Positions 1-7,379 of a stretch of DNA of 9,734 nucleotides are shown piece after piece. The DNA is from JBOFDK01 sp051646925 (lineage in GTDB: Bacteria; Bacillota; Clostridia; Lachnospirales; Cellulosilyticaceae): NCBI GenBank assembly GCA_051646925.1, contig JBOFDK010000052.1, positions 1 to 9,734 on the forward strand, written 5' to 3'. Position 1 is the stretch's first letter. Each line of letters begins with the position of its first letter. The notes beneath the pieces are model-generated. The model made no database searches. It was not told the DNA's origin and saw only the letters and a program-made list of their open reading frames with translations. Made by a program: the position numbers and the translations under genes.

Positions 1-107
1 GGGGCTACATGATGTGGTTTAAGAATATCTTTTTTGTCCCATTCTCTTAATGTTTGTGGGTTTTTGCCTATTAGACTTGCAAAATCTCCTATAGAATAAT
101 ATTTCAT
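1..107 (-). CDS. tnpA: IS607-family serine recombinase (TnpA), N-terminal part, cut by window edge
   Basis: The reading frame opens at ATG 107-105 and runs off the window after 35 codons. It begins MKYYSIGDFASLIGKNPQTL and continues with REWDKKDILKPHH. This is the MerR-type helix-turn-helix head typical of the IS607-family transposase, a small serine recombinase (usually about 200 residues) that has its DNA-binding domain at the N-terminus. The catalytic serine domain lies outside the window. An AGAGGTGATA ribosome binding site (120-111) sits just upstream. The gene has the same orientation as murE and lies immediately after it, in the place where mraY would be expected in a dcw cluster. IS607 enzymes move the element through a circular intermediate with little target specificity beyond a GG dinucleotide. 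A MerR-like regulator is the alternative, but the REWDKKGxLKPHH-like wording fits IS607 better. Whether the protein is intact cannot be seen. Confidence 0.82.
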   Translation of the reverse strand, partial: MKYYSIGDFASLIGKNPQTLREWDKKDILKPHHVA

Positions 108-126
108 ATTTATCACCTCTTGATTT

Positions 127-155
127 ATAATAATACGAACATTATGTAAAATCAA
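127..155 (-). promoter_or_regulatory. Possible sigma-A promoter for the IS607 recombinase
   Basis: On the minus strand TTGATT (155-150), a 17-base spacer and TATTAT (132-127) resemble a vegetative promoter. Transcription would begin near 120, leaving almost no leader before the ribosome binding site at 120-111, so the assignment is tentative. If the element's end lies inside this stretch, part of the promoter could come from the target DNA. Confidence 0.35.
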
Positions 156-185
156 TAAGTTTATACAAACTTCTGCAAGGTTTCA

Positions 186-1640
186 CTAACAGTTAATACC
201 CTCCAAAATTTCTTGAACTACCTCTAAGTCATCAAAATGAATAATGCGATCGTTTAAAATTTGATAATTTTCATGTCCCTTGCCCGCAATTAAAACAACA
301 TCTCCTGCTTTAGCATATTTTAATGCATGAGCAATAGCTTCTTTTCTATCTTCTATTTTTACAAAAGGCGTTTTTAAATTACTTACACCCTCTTCTACTT
401 GATCTAGTATTTCTATAGGATTTTCACTTCTTGGATTATCCGACGTAATAACAACGTAGTTTGAATATTTAGCAGCAACTTCTCCCATAATAGGTCGTTT
501 TGTACGATCACGGTCACCACCACAACCAAACACTGTTATAATATCTCCCTTTACAAATTGCTCTATTGCTTGTAATACGTTCTCTAGTCCATCTGGAGTA
601 TGTGCATAATCTACAATAACACTATAACCTTTTTTTGCATTAACAGATTGAATTCTTCCAGGTACACCTTTTACGTGCTCTAACGCCTTAACTATTTCTG
701 TAAGTTTAAATCCTAGTGCATGCGCTGTTGCAATAACAGCTAGTGTATTATAAACTGTAAATTTTCCTGGAATAGGAACACATACATCTATTGTTTCATC
801 TTTTGTTACTAGTGTATACTTCACATAATCAGCCGTCATCGTAATGTTTTTGGCTTTATAATCACTTGCATTATCTATGCTATATGTGATCTGTTTACAT
901 GTACTATGTTCTAACATTGTTTGCCCATATGGACTATCAATATTAACTACTCCTACATCACAAAGCTTAAATAATTTTGCCTTTGCTTTTGCATAAGCGT
1001 CCATTGTATTATGAAAATCTAAATGGTCTTGTGTTAAATTTGTAAAAACACCTACTTTAAAAGAGGTCCCTTCTACACGATTTAATTCAAGTGCATGTGA
1101 TGATACTTCCATTAAACAATGTGAAACATTTTCATCTATCATTTGCTTAAATAATTTTTGTAAATCAACTGACTCAGGTGTAGTTCTCTGAGCTTTAAGC
1201 GTCATATCGCCTATACGATTTTCAATCGTGCCTATTACACCAATTTTTTTATTTAATTTTTCTAAAATTTGACCTAATAAAAATGTAATACTTGTTTTTC
1301 CATTTGTACCTGTTACACCAACAACATTTAATTTTGCCGAAGGTGTATTATAAAATTTATTAGCTAGTTGTGCCATAAAACTTCTTGTATCACGTACTTT
1401 AATAACTGTTATATGAGACATTTCAATCTCTACGTCATCTTCTACAACAACTACTGTAGCACCATTTCCAATAGCTGACTCAATGTATTTATGTCCATCC
1501 GTCTGAAACCCTTTAATCGCAATAAATAACCCGCTACTTGTTTTGATTCTAGAGTCATAAATAATCTGGTCTATCTGAGCATCATCGCTACCTTGTAACA
1601 ACTCATATTCTAGTCCGTTCAATAATTCTTGTAAGTTCAT
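186..1640 (-). CDS. murE: UDP-N-acetylmuramoyl-tripeptide synthetase MurE (meso-DAP adding)
   Basis: This 484-residue Mur ligase adds the third residue of the peptidoglycan stem peptide to UDP-MurNAc-L-Ala-D-Glu in the cytoplasm, using ATP. The N-terminal UDP-binding domain covers about 1-105. The central ATPase domain has the P-loop GTNGKT at 111-116, the TTPE substrate motif at 153-156 and the likely carbamylated lysine in YAKAK near residue 220. The C-terminal domain carries DNPRSE at 401-406. DNPR marks enzymes that take meso-diaminopimelate; lysine-type enzymes differ at the arginine. The start ATG 1640-1638 is preceded by AGGAGG (1652-1647) with six intervening bases. Length and C-terminus look complete, so the nearby IS607 element did not truncate the gene. 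It follows spoVD by 71 bases, as in Bacillus, but mraY does not follow. An extended -10 promoter in the gap to spoVD may give it separate expression. Confidence 0.96.
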   Translation of the reverse strand: MNLQELLNGLEYELLQGSDDAQIDQIIYDSRIKTSSGLFIAIKGFQTDGHKYIESAIGNGATVVVVEDDVEIEMSHITVIKVRDTRSFMAQLANKFYNTPSAKLNVVGVTGTNGKTSITFLLGQILEKLNKKIGVIGTIENRIGDMTLKAQRTTPESVDLQKLFKQMIDENVSHCLMEVSSHALELNRVEGTSFKVGVFTNLTQDHLDFHNTMDAYAKAKAKLFKLCDVGVVNIDSPYGQTMLEHSTCKQITYSIDNASDYKAKNITMTADYVKYTLVTKDETIDVCVPIPGKFTVYNTLAVIATAHALGFKLTEIVKALEHVKGVPGRIQSVNAKKGYSVIVDYAHTPDGLENVLQAIEQFVKGDIITVFGCGGDRDRTKRPIMGEVAAKYSNYVVITSDNPRSENPIEILDQVEEGVSNLKTPFVKIEDRKEAIAHALKYAKAGDVVLIAGKGHENYQILNDRIIHFDDLEVVQEILEGINC

Positions 1641-1675
1641 TGATAGCCTCCTGTCTTTTCATCATTTTCCTAGTC

Positions 1676-1684
1676 ATTATATCA
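1676..1684 (-). promoter_or_regulatory. Extended -10 promoter candidate for murE
   Basis: Minus-strand TGATATAAT (1684-1676) is a perfect TATAAT with the TG of an extended -10 one base upstream, in the 71-base gap between the spoVD stop and the murE start. No good -35 is present at 17 bases (TTTTTA), which is common for extended -10 promoters. Transcription would start near 1669, about 29 bases before the murE ATG and upstream of its AGGAGG. The match is directly seen; activity is inferred. Confidence 0.55.
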
Positions 1685-1711
1685 TGTATTATGGCTTTTA
1701 AAAAGAAGTAG

Positions 1712-3658
1712 TTATTCTGCATAAAGAATAATTTTACTTTCCTTATTAACAAAATCTCCGACATCTGGCAACTGCCTTACTATATTTCCTTCTCCCTCAA
1801 TAATAATTTTCATACCTATTGTAGCTGCTTGTTTTTTTGCATCTGCAATACTCATTCCTATGAAATTTGGTACTTCAATTGTTTGAACTTCTTCCATCAT
1901 TTTTTCTTCTTCTGTAAAAACACGTTCTATGCCAATATATGGCAGTATGTTTTGAAGCAATTCTTTCATAACTGGCCCTGCAACCGCTCCACCATAATAT
2001 ACTCCTTTTGGCTCATCAATTAATACAAGCGCAATTACTTCTGGATCTTCCGCTGGTGCAAACGACATAAATGATGCTATATATTTTCCAGATCCTCTAG
2101 GTAACTTTTGCGAAGTAGCTGTCTTTCCGCCAATACGATACCCTGGAATATAACTTTTGTTACCTGTTCCTTCTGATACAACACTTTCTAATATTGTTTT
2201 CAGCTGCTCACTAGTTTCGGTTGATAAAATTTGTTCACCTTTTTTGTATTCAAATGTTTCTACAACATTGTTATTCGAATCAATAATTTCTTTACCAAAA
2301 TGCGGTGTTATTTTGTATCCACCATTAATAACTGATGATACTCCTGATAATAATTGTAACGGAGTAATTTGAAACGATTGACCAAATGACATCGTTGCAA
2401 GTTCTACTGGTCCTATATTTTCTTTTTTATGTAAAATACCAACTGCTTCTCCTGGTAAATCTATACCTGTTTTGCTATTAAATCCAAAACGCATCATGTA
2501 TTCATAAAATTTTGTTGCTCCAACGTCTTCACCTACAAGCATAAATACAGGGTTACATGAATTTTGAACACCTTCTACAAATGTTTGCTCTCCGTGAGAA
2601 TTAGGACTTCTCCAACATTTAATAGTTCGCCCAGCAACTACATGACTTCCCGTACAATTAAATTTACTTTCCGGTGTAACTACACCTTCTTCTAATCCCA
2701 TTGCAGATGTAAATACTTTAAATGTAGATCCTGGTTCATATGTATCATTTATTGTGAAATTTCTCCACATTTTATTAAGATTAGTTTGTTTCTCAGCAAT
2801 AGTTAACGTATGCCATATTGCTGCAATTTCTGGATCGTTAATTGTGAATGGTTCATTTAAATCAAAATCTGGCGTATTTGCCATCGCATAAATTTCACCA
2901 TTTTGCGGATTCATAAGAACAATCGTCCCTCTTTCAGCCTGCTTTTCTTCTACGATTTTTTCAATAGCTTGTTGTGCATATTGCTGCATAGTCATATCAA
3001 ATGTAGTTATCAAATGATTTCCATCTACAGGCTCTACTCTAATTTCTGTCGCCTCTGTACGTCTTTCGCCTTTAGCATTAGTTTCCATCAGAATTTTACC
3101 TTCAGTACCTTTTAAATAACTATCGTACTGTACTTCTAGGCCTACAATTCCTTGGTTATCTTTACCAACAAACCCTATAATATGTGATGCTAAATTGCTA
3201 TATGGATAATAACGTTTTGAATCTGCATCTACTTTTACACCTTCTAAATTCATTTCTCTTATTTCATCGGCAACACTTTTTTCAACTTTTGTTGCTATTC
3301 TTTCAAACGCTACTTTTTTTGTAACTTTTTTATACACATCATCATATTTTAATCCTAATTTCTCAGATAATACTTTCGAAACTAATTCTGGATCTTGAAT
3401 TTGTGCATGAACAACACCAATGGTCGCAACTGATGCACTTTGTGCAATTGCTTTCATGTTTCGATCATAGATTGTCCCTCTTGTCGGCGCCACTGCACGA
3501 TCTCTAGTATGTTGATCTAATGCCTTATTTTGTAACATACTACCTTCTCCAAGCTGAATATATGCCAGTCTCATGACAAGGCCTACCATTAGTAATACAA
3601 AAAAACTCATTACAATTAAAATACGTTTTCTAGTCGTTCTCGGTATATTATTTTTCAT
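1712..3658 (-). CDS. spoVD: SpoVD-type class B penicillin-binding protein (spore cortex transpeptidase)
   Basis: This is a 648-residue class B penicillin-binding protein, close to the length of Bacillus subtilis SpoVD as remembered. A short basic N-terminus is followed by a membrane anchor at about 12-34. A dimerisation/pedestal domain (about 55-215) comes next, beginning near PTRGTIYDRN. The transpeptidase domain has the SxxK nucleophile motif STFK at 311-314, SCN at 367-369 and KTA at 512-514. KTA replaces the usual KTG. One PASTA domain fills about 592-648, and the single PASTA separates it from the two-PASTA neighbour. SpoVD crosslinks cortex peptidoglycan in the forespore envelope. The start ATG 3658-3656 follows AAGGAGG with an eight-base spacer that includes a run of seven T; this ribosome binding site lies in the 3' arm of a hairpin. 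The position between pbpB and murE matches Bacillus. The assignment over a second vegetative PBP2B rests on length, PASTA count, position and the sigma-E-like promoter. Confidence 0.87.
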   Translation of the reverse strand: MKNNIPRTTRKRILIVMSFFVLLMVGLVMRLAYIQLGEGSMLQNKALDQHTRDRAVAPTRGTIYDRNMKAIAQSASVATIGVVHAQIQDPELVSKVLSEKLGLKYDDVYKKVTKKVAFERIATKVEKSVADEIREMNLEGVKVDADSKRYYPYSNLASHIIGFVGKDNQGIVGLEVQYDSYLKGTEGKILMETNAKGERRTEATEIRVEPVDGNHLITTFDMTMQQYAQQAIEKIVEEKQAERGTIVLMNPQNGEIYAMANTPDFDLNEPFTINDPEIAAIWHTLTIAEKQTNLNKMWRNFTINDTYEPGSTFKVFTSAMGLEEGVVTPESKFNCTGSHVVAGRTIKCWRSPNSHGEQTFVEGVQNSCNPVFMLVGEDVGATKFYEYMMRFGFNSKTGIDLPGEAVGILHKKENIGPVELATMSFGQSFQITPLQLLSGVSSVINGGYKITPHFGKEIIDSNNNVVETFEYKKGEQILSTETSEQLKTILESVVSEGTGNKSYIPGYRIGGKTATSQKLPRGSGKYIASFMSFAPAEDPEVIALVLIDEPKGVYYGGAVAGPVMKELLQNILPYIGIERVFTEEEKMMEEVQTIEVPNFIGMSIADAKKQAATIGMKIIIEGEGNIVRQLPDVGDFVNKESKIILYAE

Positions 3659-3716
3659 AAAAAAAGCCTCCTTTTTAAATACCCTTATATTAGTGTATTT
3701 TAGAAAGGAAGGCTTT
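3659..3716 (-). promoter_or_regulatory. Hairpin masking the spoVD ribosome binding site, terminator-like
   Basis: In the 62-base pbpB-spoVD gap, the minus strand has a 5' arm AAAGCCTTCCTTT (3716-3704) and a 3' arm AAAGGAGGCTTT (3674-3663). They pair over 12 base pairs with one bulged T. The loop is about 29 bases. The 3' arm contains the AGGAGG of spoVD and is followed by T, giving seven T in total (3665-3659) directly before the ATG. The structure therefore has the shape of an intrinsic terminator and would also hide the ribosome binding site. Sequence and pairing are seen; the effect on transcription or translation is inferred. The long loop makes termination less certain than occlusion. 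Confidence 0.65.
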
Positions 3717-3720
3717 ATTC
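3692..3720 (-). promoter_or_regulatory. Sigma-E-like promoter for spoVD
   Basis: The minus strand shows GAATAAA (3720-3714) immediately after the pbpB stop codon, 14 bases, then AATACACT (3699-3692). The known sigma-E pattern has a -35 of the form [G/T][A/C]ATA followed by two A/T, a 14-15 base spacer and a -10 like CATACA.T. Here the -35 fits, the spacer fits, and only the first base of the -10 differs. spoVD in Bacillus subtilis is transcribed by sigma-E from a promoter ahead of the gene, so the location agrees. The start would fall near 3685, inside the hairpin loop. Confidence 0.55.
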
Positions 3721-5967
3721 TTATTCTGCTAATGTTTGTACAATTATTTTATTACCTTTTTCAATTTTACTGTCACTGTAAGGTATTTGTTTCACAATTT
3801 TCTTTGTTCCACTACCTTCTATTTTAAACATTCCATCAACTAATGCTTTGGCTTCATCTATTGTTTTACCTATCAAATCAGGAACTACAGCAATAGTTTC
3901 TGGACTAGTCGTTTCAGCATAAATTTTAACTTTTGAATCAAGTGGTAATTTTATTCCTGGCGCTGGATATTGAGTTTTAATACTTGTTCCAACACCTACT
4001 ATTTCATACTCAAGTTGTGCATTTTCAAGTGCTTTAATACCTTCATATAAATTTAGATTTTCTATACTTGGTACAGTTGTAGTTGTTGGCGTAATAACTT
4101 CATCTTGCGCCGATGCTTCAATACCTAAATATGGTAAAATATTTTGCATCATTTCATTAAATGCTTTTGTTGGCACACCTGCTGTTTCAGGTACTTCATC
4201 AAAAAGTACTATCGTAATAACTTCCGGATTTTCATATGGCGCATATCCTACAAACGATACGATATATTTATCAGATCCACGTGGTAATTTTTCAGCTGTT
4301 CCTGTTTTACCCGCTATTGTATATCCTGAAACCGCTGCATTCGCACCTGTTCCTTCTGTAACTGTCGATCTCATATATCGTTTTAGTATATCAGACGTTG
4401 TTTCTGAAATAACTTGTCTTTTAACATTTGGCAACTTTTCTTCTACCATATTACCTTTACTATCAATTACTTCAGAAACTACATATGGCTGTAACAAATA
4501 TCCACCATTTATAACTGCGGAAAATGCTGATAATAATTGCACTGTCGTTAATGTTGGTCCTTGACCCATAGAAGTTGTAGCTTTTTCTACTGGACCAAAC
4601 TGACTTCTAGAATGCAACAAACCACTAGCTTCACTCGGTAAATCAATACCTGTTTTCTTTCCTAATCCAAATTTTAATAAATAATCATAAAAAAGTGTAG
4701 TCGGAATTTTTTCACTGATTTGAATCATAGCCGAGTTACATGAATTCGCAATTGCTTGTTCTAGATTTTGTATTCCATGACCTGTTCTTTTCCAACAACT
4801 AATCATAGTTCCTGAAACGTTACTACGTCCCGAACACGTATATTGACTATTTAAATCAATAAGCTCTTCTTCAAGTGCTATTGATACTATTACTGGTTTT
4901 AATGTTGATCCCGTCTCGTACGGAGTTTGAATATTATAATTTTGCCACGCATGGTTAAGCGCTGCGCTTTGTTGCTCTCCGCTTAAATTATTCCATTTAT
5001 CAGAACCCATCTGCTTTTCTAGGTTTGTATATGTATTTGGATCATAAAATGGATACGAATACATTGCATATATTTCCCCAGTATTTGGATTCATAACAAC
5101 CGCAGCTGCATTTAATGGGCTATACTCTTTTATATACTTATTCATCACTTTTTCAACGTACTGCTGAATTACTTCATCTACAGTTAATACTAAAGTATTA
5201 CCTTCTTTAGACTGCGCTACTGAAGTTGTTACAATTCCACCATCTTGTACTTTAGGGTAAATTCTACCACTTTTTCCTGTCATTAGCTCATCGTAAAACT
5301 GCTCAACTCCATATTGACCTTCTGTTCCATTATAAAACCCTAACGTCTGTGCCCCAAGTTCTTTTTTAGGATAAATTCGAATAAAACTTTCTTCAAACCA
5401 AGCACCTTTAATTTTTTCTTTTTTCAAAGTTTCCATATCTTCAGCACTAATATTTTTTTGCAAAATTTTATATTGTGATGATGGGTTATCATTGACGATT
5501 TTCTGCAACTCCACTTCTGTTTTACCAGTATATTCTGCTAAAACTTTATATGTATGGTTTCGCTCTTCTTCCGTCATTTGAGTTAACATAACTTTAGGCT
5601 CCAATATTATATGATATACTAACGTACTAGTTATCATAGCTTTATTATTTCTATCTAGAACACTTCCCCTTAACGCTTTAATTTCTCTTTCCGTACTTGC
5701 CATTCGCTCATACACACGTCTTTCAAATTCTTCGCCCATGACGATTTTGTAGTAGCCTATCTTATACAGTAAAAACAGCACTGGTATTATTAAGAATATT
5801 TTAACCCAAAATAAACGTATCTGTAATCTCCGTTTTCGTTCTTTAAGAGTATTTGTATTTTTTACAGATTGCTTTGACGGTTTTTTTGTCTGTTTAGCCG
5901 TTTTTTTAGGTTGTCTATTATTCTGTTTAGCCGTTTGTTTTGATTTTTTCGTAGTATTTTTAGTCAT
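3721..5967 (-). CDS. pbpB: Division-type class B penicillin-binding protein (PBP2B/FtsI-like) with two PASTA domains
   Basis: This 748-residue transpeptidase is the septal peptidoglycan crosslinking enzyme expected after ftsL. The cytoplasmic tail 1-50 is very rich in Lys, Gln and Thr. A membrane anchor spans about 51-72, and the pedestal domain runs from about 96 to 250, beginning near LRGSVLDRNN. The transpeptidase domain has STLK at 354-357, SCN at 409-411 and KTG at 554-556, all intact. Two PASTA domains follow at about 631-685 and 692-746, as in Bacillus PBP2B (about 716 residues). The extra length is mostly the charged tail. The start ATG 5967-5965 overlaps the ftsL stop (5962-5960). 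No AGGAGG-like site precedes it, so translation is probably coupled to ftsL. It is a paralogue of the downstream spoVD product. Division-type rather than sporulation function is inferred from order and PASTA number. Confidence 0.93.
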   Translation of the reverse strand: MTKNTTKKSKQTAKQNNRQPKKTAKQTKKPSKQSVKNTNTLKERKRRLQIRLFWVKIFLIIPVLFLLYKIGYYKIVMGEEFERRVYERMASTEREIKALRGSVLDRNNKAMITSTLVYHIILEPKVMLTQMTEEERNHTYKVLAEYTGKTEVELQKIVNDNPSSQYKILQKNISAEDMETLKKEKIKGAWFEESFIRIYPKKELGAQTLGFYNGTEGQYGVEQFYDELMTGKSGRIYPKVQDGGIVTTSVAQSKEGNTLVLTVDEVIQQYVEKVMNKYIKEYSPLNAAAVVMNPNTGEIYAMYSYPFYDPNTYTNLEKQMGSDKWNNLSGEQQSAALNHAWQNYNIQTPYETGSTLKPVIVSIALEEELIDLNSQYTCSGRSNVSGTMISCWKRTGHGIQNLEQAIANSCNSAMIQISEKIPTTLFYDYLLKFGLGKKTGIDLPSEASGLLHSRSQFGPVEKATTSMGQGPTLTTVQLLSAFSAVINGGYLLQPYVVSEVIDSKGNMVEEKLPNVKRQVISETTSDILKRYMRSTVTEGTGANAAVSGYTIAGKTGTAEKLPRGSDKYIVSFVGYAPYENPEVITIVLFDEVPETAGVPTKAFNEMMQNILPYLGIEASAQDEVITPTTTTVPSIENLNLYEGIKALENAQLEYEIVGVGTSIKTQYPAPGIKLPLDSKVKIYAETTSPETIAVVPDLIGKTIDEAKALVDGMFKIEGSGTKKIVKQIPYSDSKIEKGNKIIVQTLAE
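5890..5936 (-). repeat. Two copies of a 14-bp repeat in the Lys-rich tail of pbpB
   Basis: The plus-strand 14-mer CTGTTTAGCCGTTT occurs at 5890-5903 and 5923-5936, 33 bases (11 codons) apart and in the same frame. It encodes the repeated K-T-A-K-Q stretch of the PBP cytoplasmic tail. This suggests that the tail grew by a small in-frame duplication. No function is implied beyond a basic, flexible N-terminus. Confidence 0.6.
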
Positions 5968-6406
5968 TGTATACAGTATAGCTTTCTTGTGGTAATTCTA
6001 AATATACAACTTGATGTGGCAGAGGTTCTGCCATATTAAGTTGTGTTTGGGCGATATTTTGTATTGATTCTAAATCTAAATTAGCTGATATAATTGCTTG
6101 AACGTTATAAATTTCACTTTGTGTTTCACGAATTCTAGTAGTAATATTTTTTAATGTTCGTTGTTTTTCTGACAAGTTCGATGTCCGAGTAATAAATGAC
6201 CATGACGACGCAAATATAACGAACCCGCAAACAGACATTTTTATTATATACAGATAATCAGGATTATACTTAGGTTTTGCTACCGGTCTTTTTAACGGTT
6301 TATCATCTGGACGCGGTACACTATATGGCTCATTTATTGGATATTTAGGTGCTTCTGTTCCAAATTGATAGCTCATTGGTCGCATATTTCTTGCTGCCAT
6401 CTTCAA
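5960..6406 (-). CDS. ftsL: FtsL-like septal division protein
   Basis: The 148-residue protein has a proline- and lysine-rich cytoplasmic tail (1-50), one membrane helix (about 51-71) and an extracytoplasmic coiled-coil stretch (about 76-110). A short C-terminal segment follows whose L-x-x-I-x-x-I-A-x-x-x-L-x-M wording is typical of FtsL and DivIC proteins. FtsL joins FtsB/DivIC and the transpeptidase in the septal complex. The position between rsmH and the division PBP supports FtsL. The frame can start at TTG 6406-6404, five bases after AGGAGG (6417-6412), or at ATG 6400-6398, 11 bases after it. The spacing does not decide clearly; the longer form is given. The 3' end overlaps pbpB by eight bases. 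Sequence conservation in this family is poor, so the name rests on architecture and context. Confidence 0.82.
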   Translation of the reverse strand: MKMAARNMRPMSYQFGTEAPKYPINEPYSVPRPDDKPLKRPVAKPKYNPDYLYIIKMSVCGFVIFASSWSFITRTSNLSEKQRTLKNITTRIRETQSEIYNVQAIISANLDLESIQNIAQTQLNMAEPLPHQVVYLELPQESYTVYND

Positions 6407-6432
6407 ATCCCCCTCCTAAATTCTATCAGTTT

Positions 6433-7368
6433 CTAAATTTTTTCAATAATTCTTAACTTAGCACTTCTTGCTCTTGGATTAATTTCTAACTCTTCTTCTG
6501 AAGGTAATATAGGTTTTCTTGAAATAACTTTTCCTGTACGTTTATTTCCGCATATACATATAGGAAAACTTCTATCACAAGTACATGGATTTTCTAACGT
6601 CTTAAATGTATGTTTTACAATACGATCTTCTAAAGAATGGAATGTAATGATACAAAGTCGTCCACCTTCTTTTAGTTTGTTCATTGCATCTAAAATAGTC
6701 GGACGTATAATATCTATCTCTTTATTAACTTCAATACGTATTGCTTGAAACGTTCTCTTTGCTGGATGAGGACCATCTTGTCTAGCTTTCGCTGGAATAG
6801 CTGCTTTAATAATATCAACTAACTCATACGTTGTTTCTACTGGTTTTTGCTCTCTTCTTTCAACGATAAATGTTGCAATACGCTTTGCCCATTTTTCTTC
6901 ACCATATGACTTTATAACATTATAAAGTGCTTCTTCACTATATTCATTAATAATATTATAAGCTGAAAAACTAGATTCTTGATTCATTCTCATATCTAGT
7001 TTTGCATCATGCATATAAGAAAAACCACGACTAGGTTCGTCTAATTGATGCGAGGAAACACCTAAATCTATAAGCATACCATCAATTTCATCAATTTTTA
7101 ATGTTTCTAATACTTCTTTTATATTACTAAAATTATTATGAACAATTGATACTTTTGGTTTAACATTAGCTAATCGTTCTCTTGACACACTTAGCGCATT
7201 CTGGTCTTGGTCTATACCTATAAAGTGTCCTTCTTCATTAAGCTTTTCACAAACATGTTTAGCATGTCCTGCTCCGCCTAACGTACCATCTACATATATC
7301 CCGTTTGGTTTAATGTCTAGTCCTGTAATACATTCATTTAATAAAACTGACAAATGATTAAATTCCAT
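6433..7368 (-). CDS. rsmH: 16S rRNA (cytosine-1402-N4) methyltransferase RsmH (MraW)
   Basis: This 311-residue SAM-dependent methyltransferase modifies C1402 in the ribosomal P-site region of 16S rRNA. Diagnostic stretches are VDGTLGGAGHA at 27-36 (SAM loop), GIDQD at 51-55, the IDLGVSSHQLD box at 100-110 followed by SRGFSY, LDMRM at 124-128, and FHSLEDRIVK at 243-252. The PCTC and CICG cysteine pairs near 261-274 are usual in the Firmicute family. Length is normal and no residue appears missing. The start ATG 7368-7366 follows AGGAG (7380-7376), which overlaps the stop codon of the mraZ remnant (7382-7380). It is the first intact gene of the dcw transcript, because the gene before it is broken. 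The gap to ftsL is 26 bases. Confidence 0.97.
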   Translation of the reverse strand: MEFNHLSVLLNECITGLDIKPNGIYVDGTLGGAGHAKHVCEKLNEEGHFIGIDQDQNALSVSRERLANVKPKVSIVHNNFSNIKEVLETLKIDEIDGMLIDLGVSSHQLDEPSRGFSYMHDAKLDMRMNQESSFSAYNIINEYSEEALYNVIKSYGEEKWAKRIATFIVERREQKPVETTYELVDIIKAAIPAKARQDGPHPAKRTFQAIRIEVNKEIDIIRPTILDAMNKLKEGGRLCIITFHSLEDRIVKHTFKTLENPCTCDRSFPICICGNKRTGKVISRKPILPSEEELEINPRARSAKLRIIEKI

Positions 7369-7379
7369 AAGTATTCTCC

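Larger units (their letters stand above)
1..180 (-). mobile_element. End of an IS607-like element next to murE (outer boundary uncertain)
   Basis: The recombinase gene shows that an IS607-type element enters the window from the low-coordinate side. Such elements lack terminal inverted repeats and make no target duplication, so the outer end cannot be placed by inspection. A GG at 179-180, just outside the murE stop codon, is a possible crossover dinucleotide and was used as the provisional boundary. The accessory tnpB gene, often present in this family, would lie outside the window. The extent is inferred; only the tnpA head is directly seen. Confidence 0.45.

Noticed and set aside
1829..3827. 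Plus-strand open frames of about 60-85 codons at 1829-2023, 2157-2372, 2903-3115 and 3573-3827
   Set aside because: They lie opposite the PBP genes, their products are low-complexity and rich in Phe, Cys and Ser as expected from antisense of coding DNA, and no ribosome binding site or family resemblance was seen.
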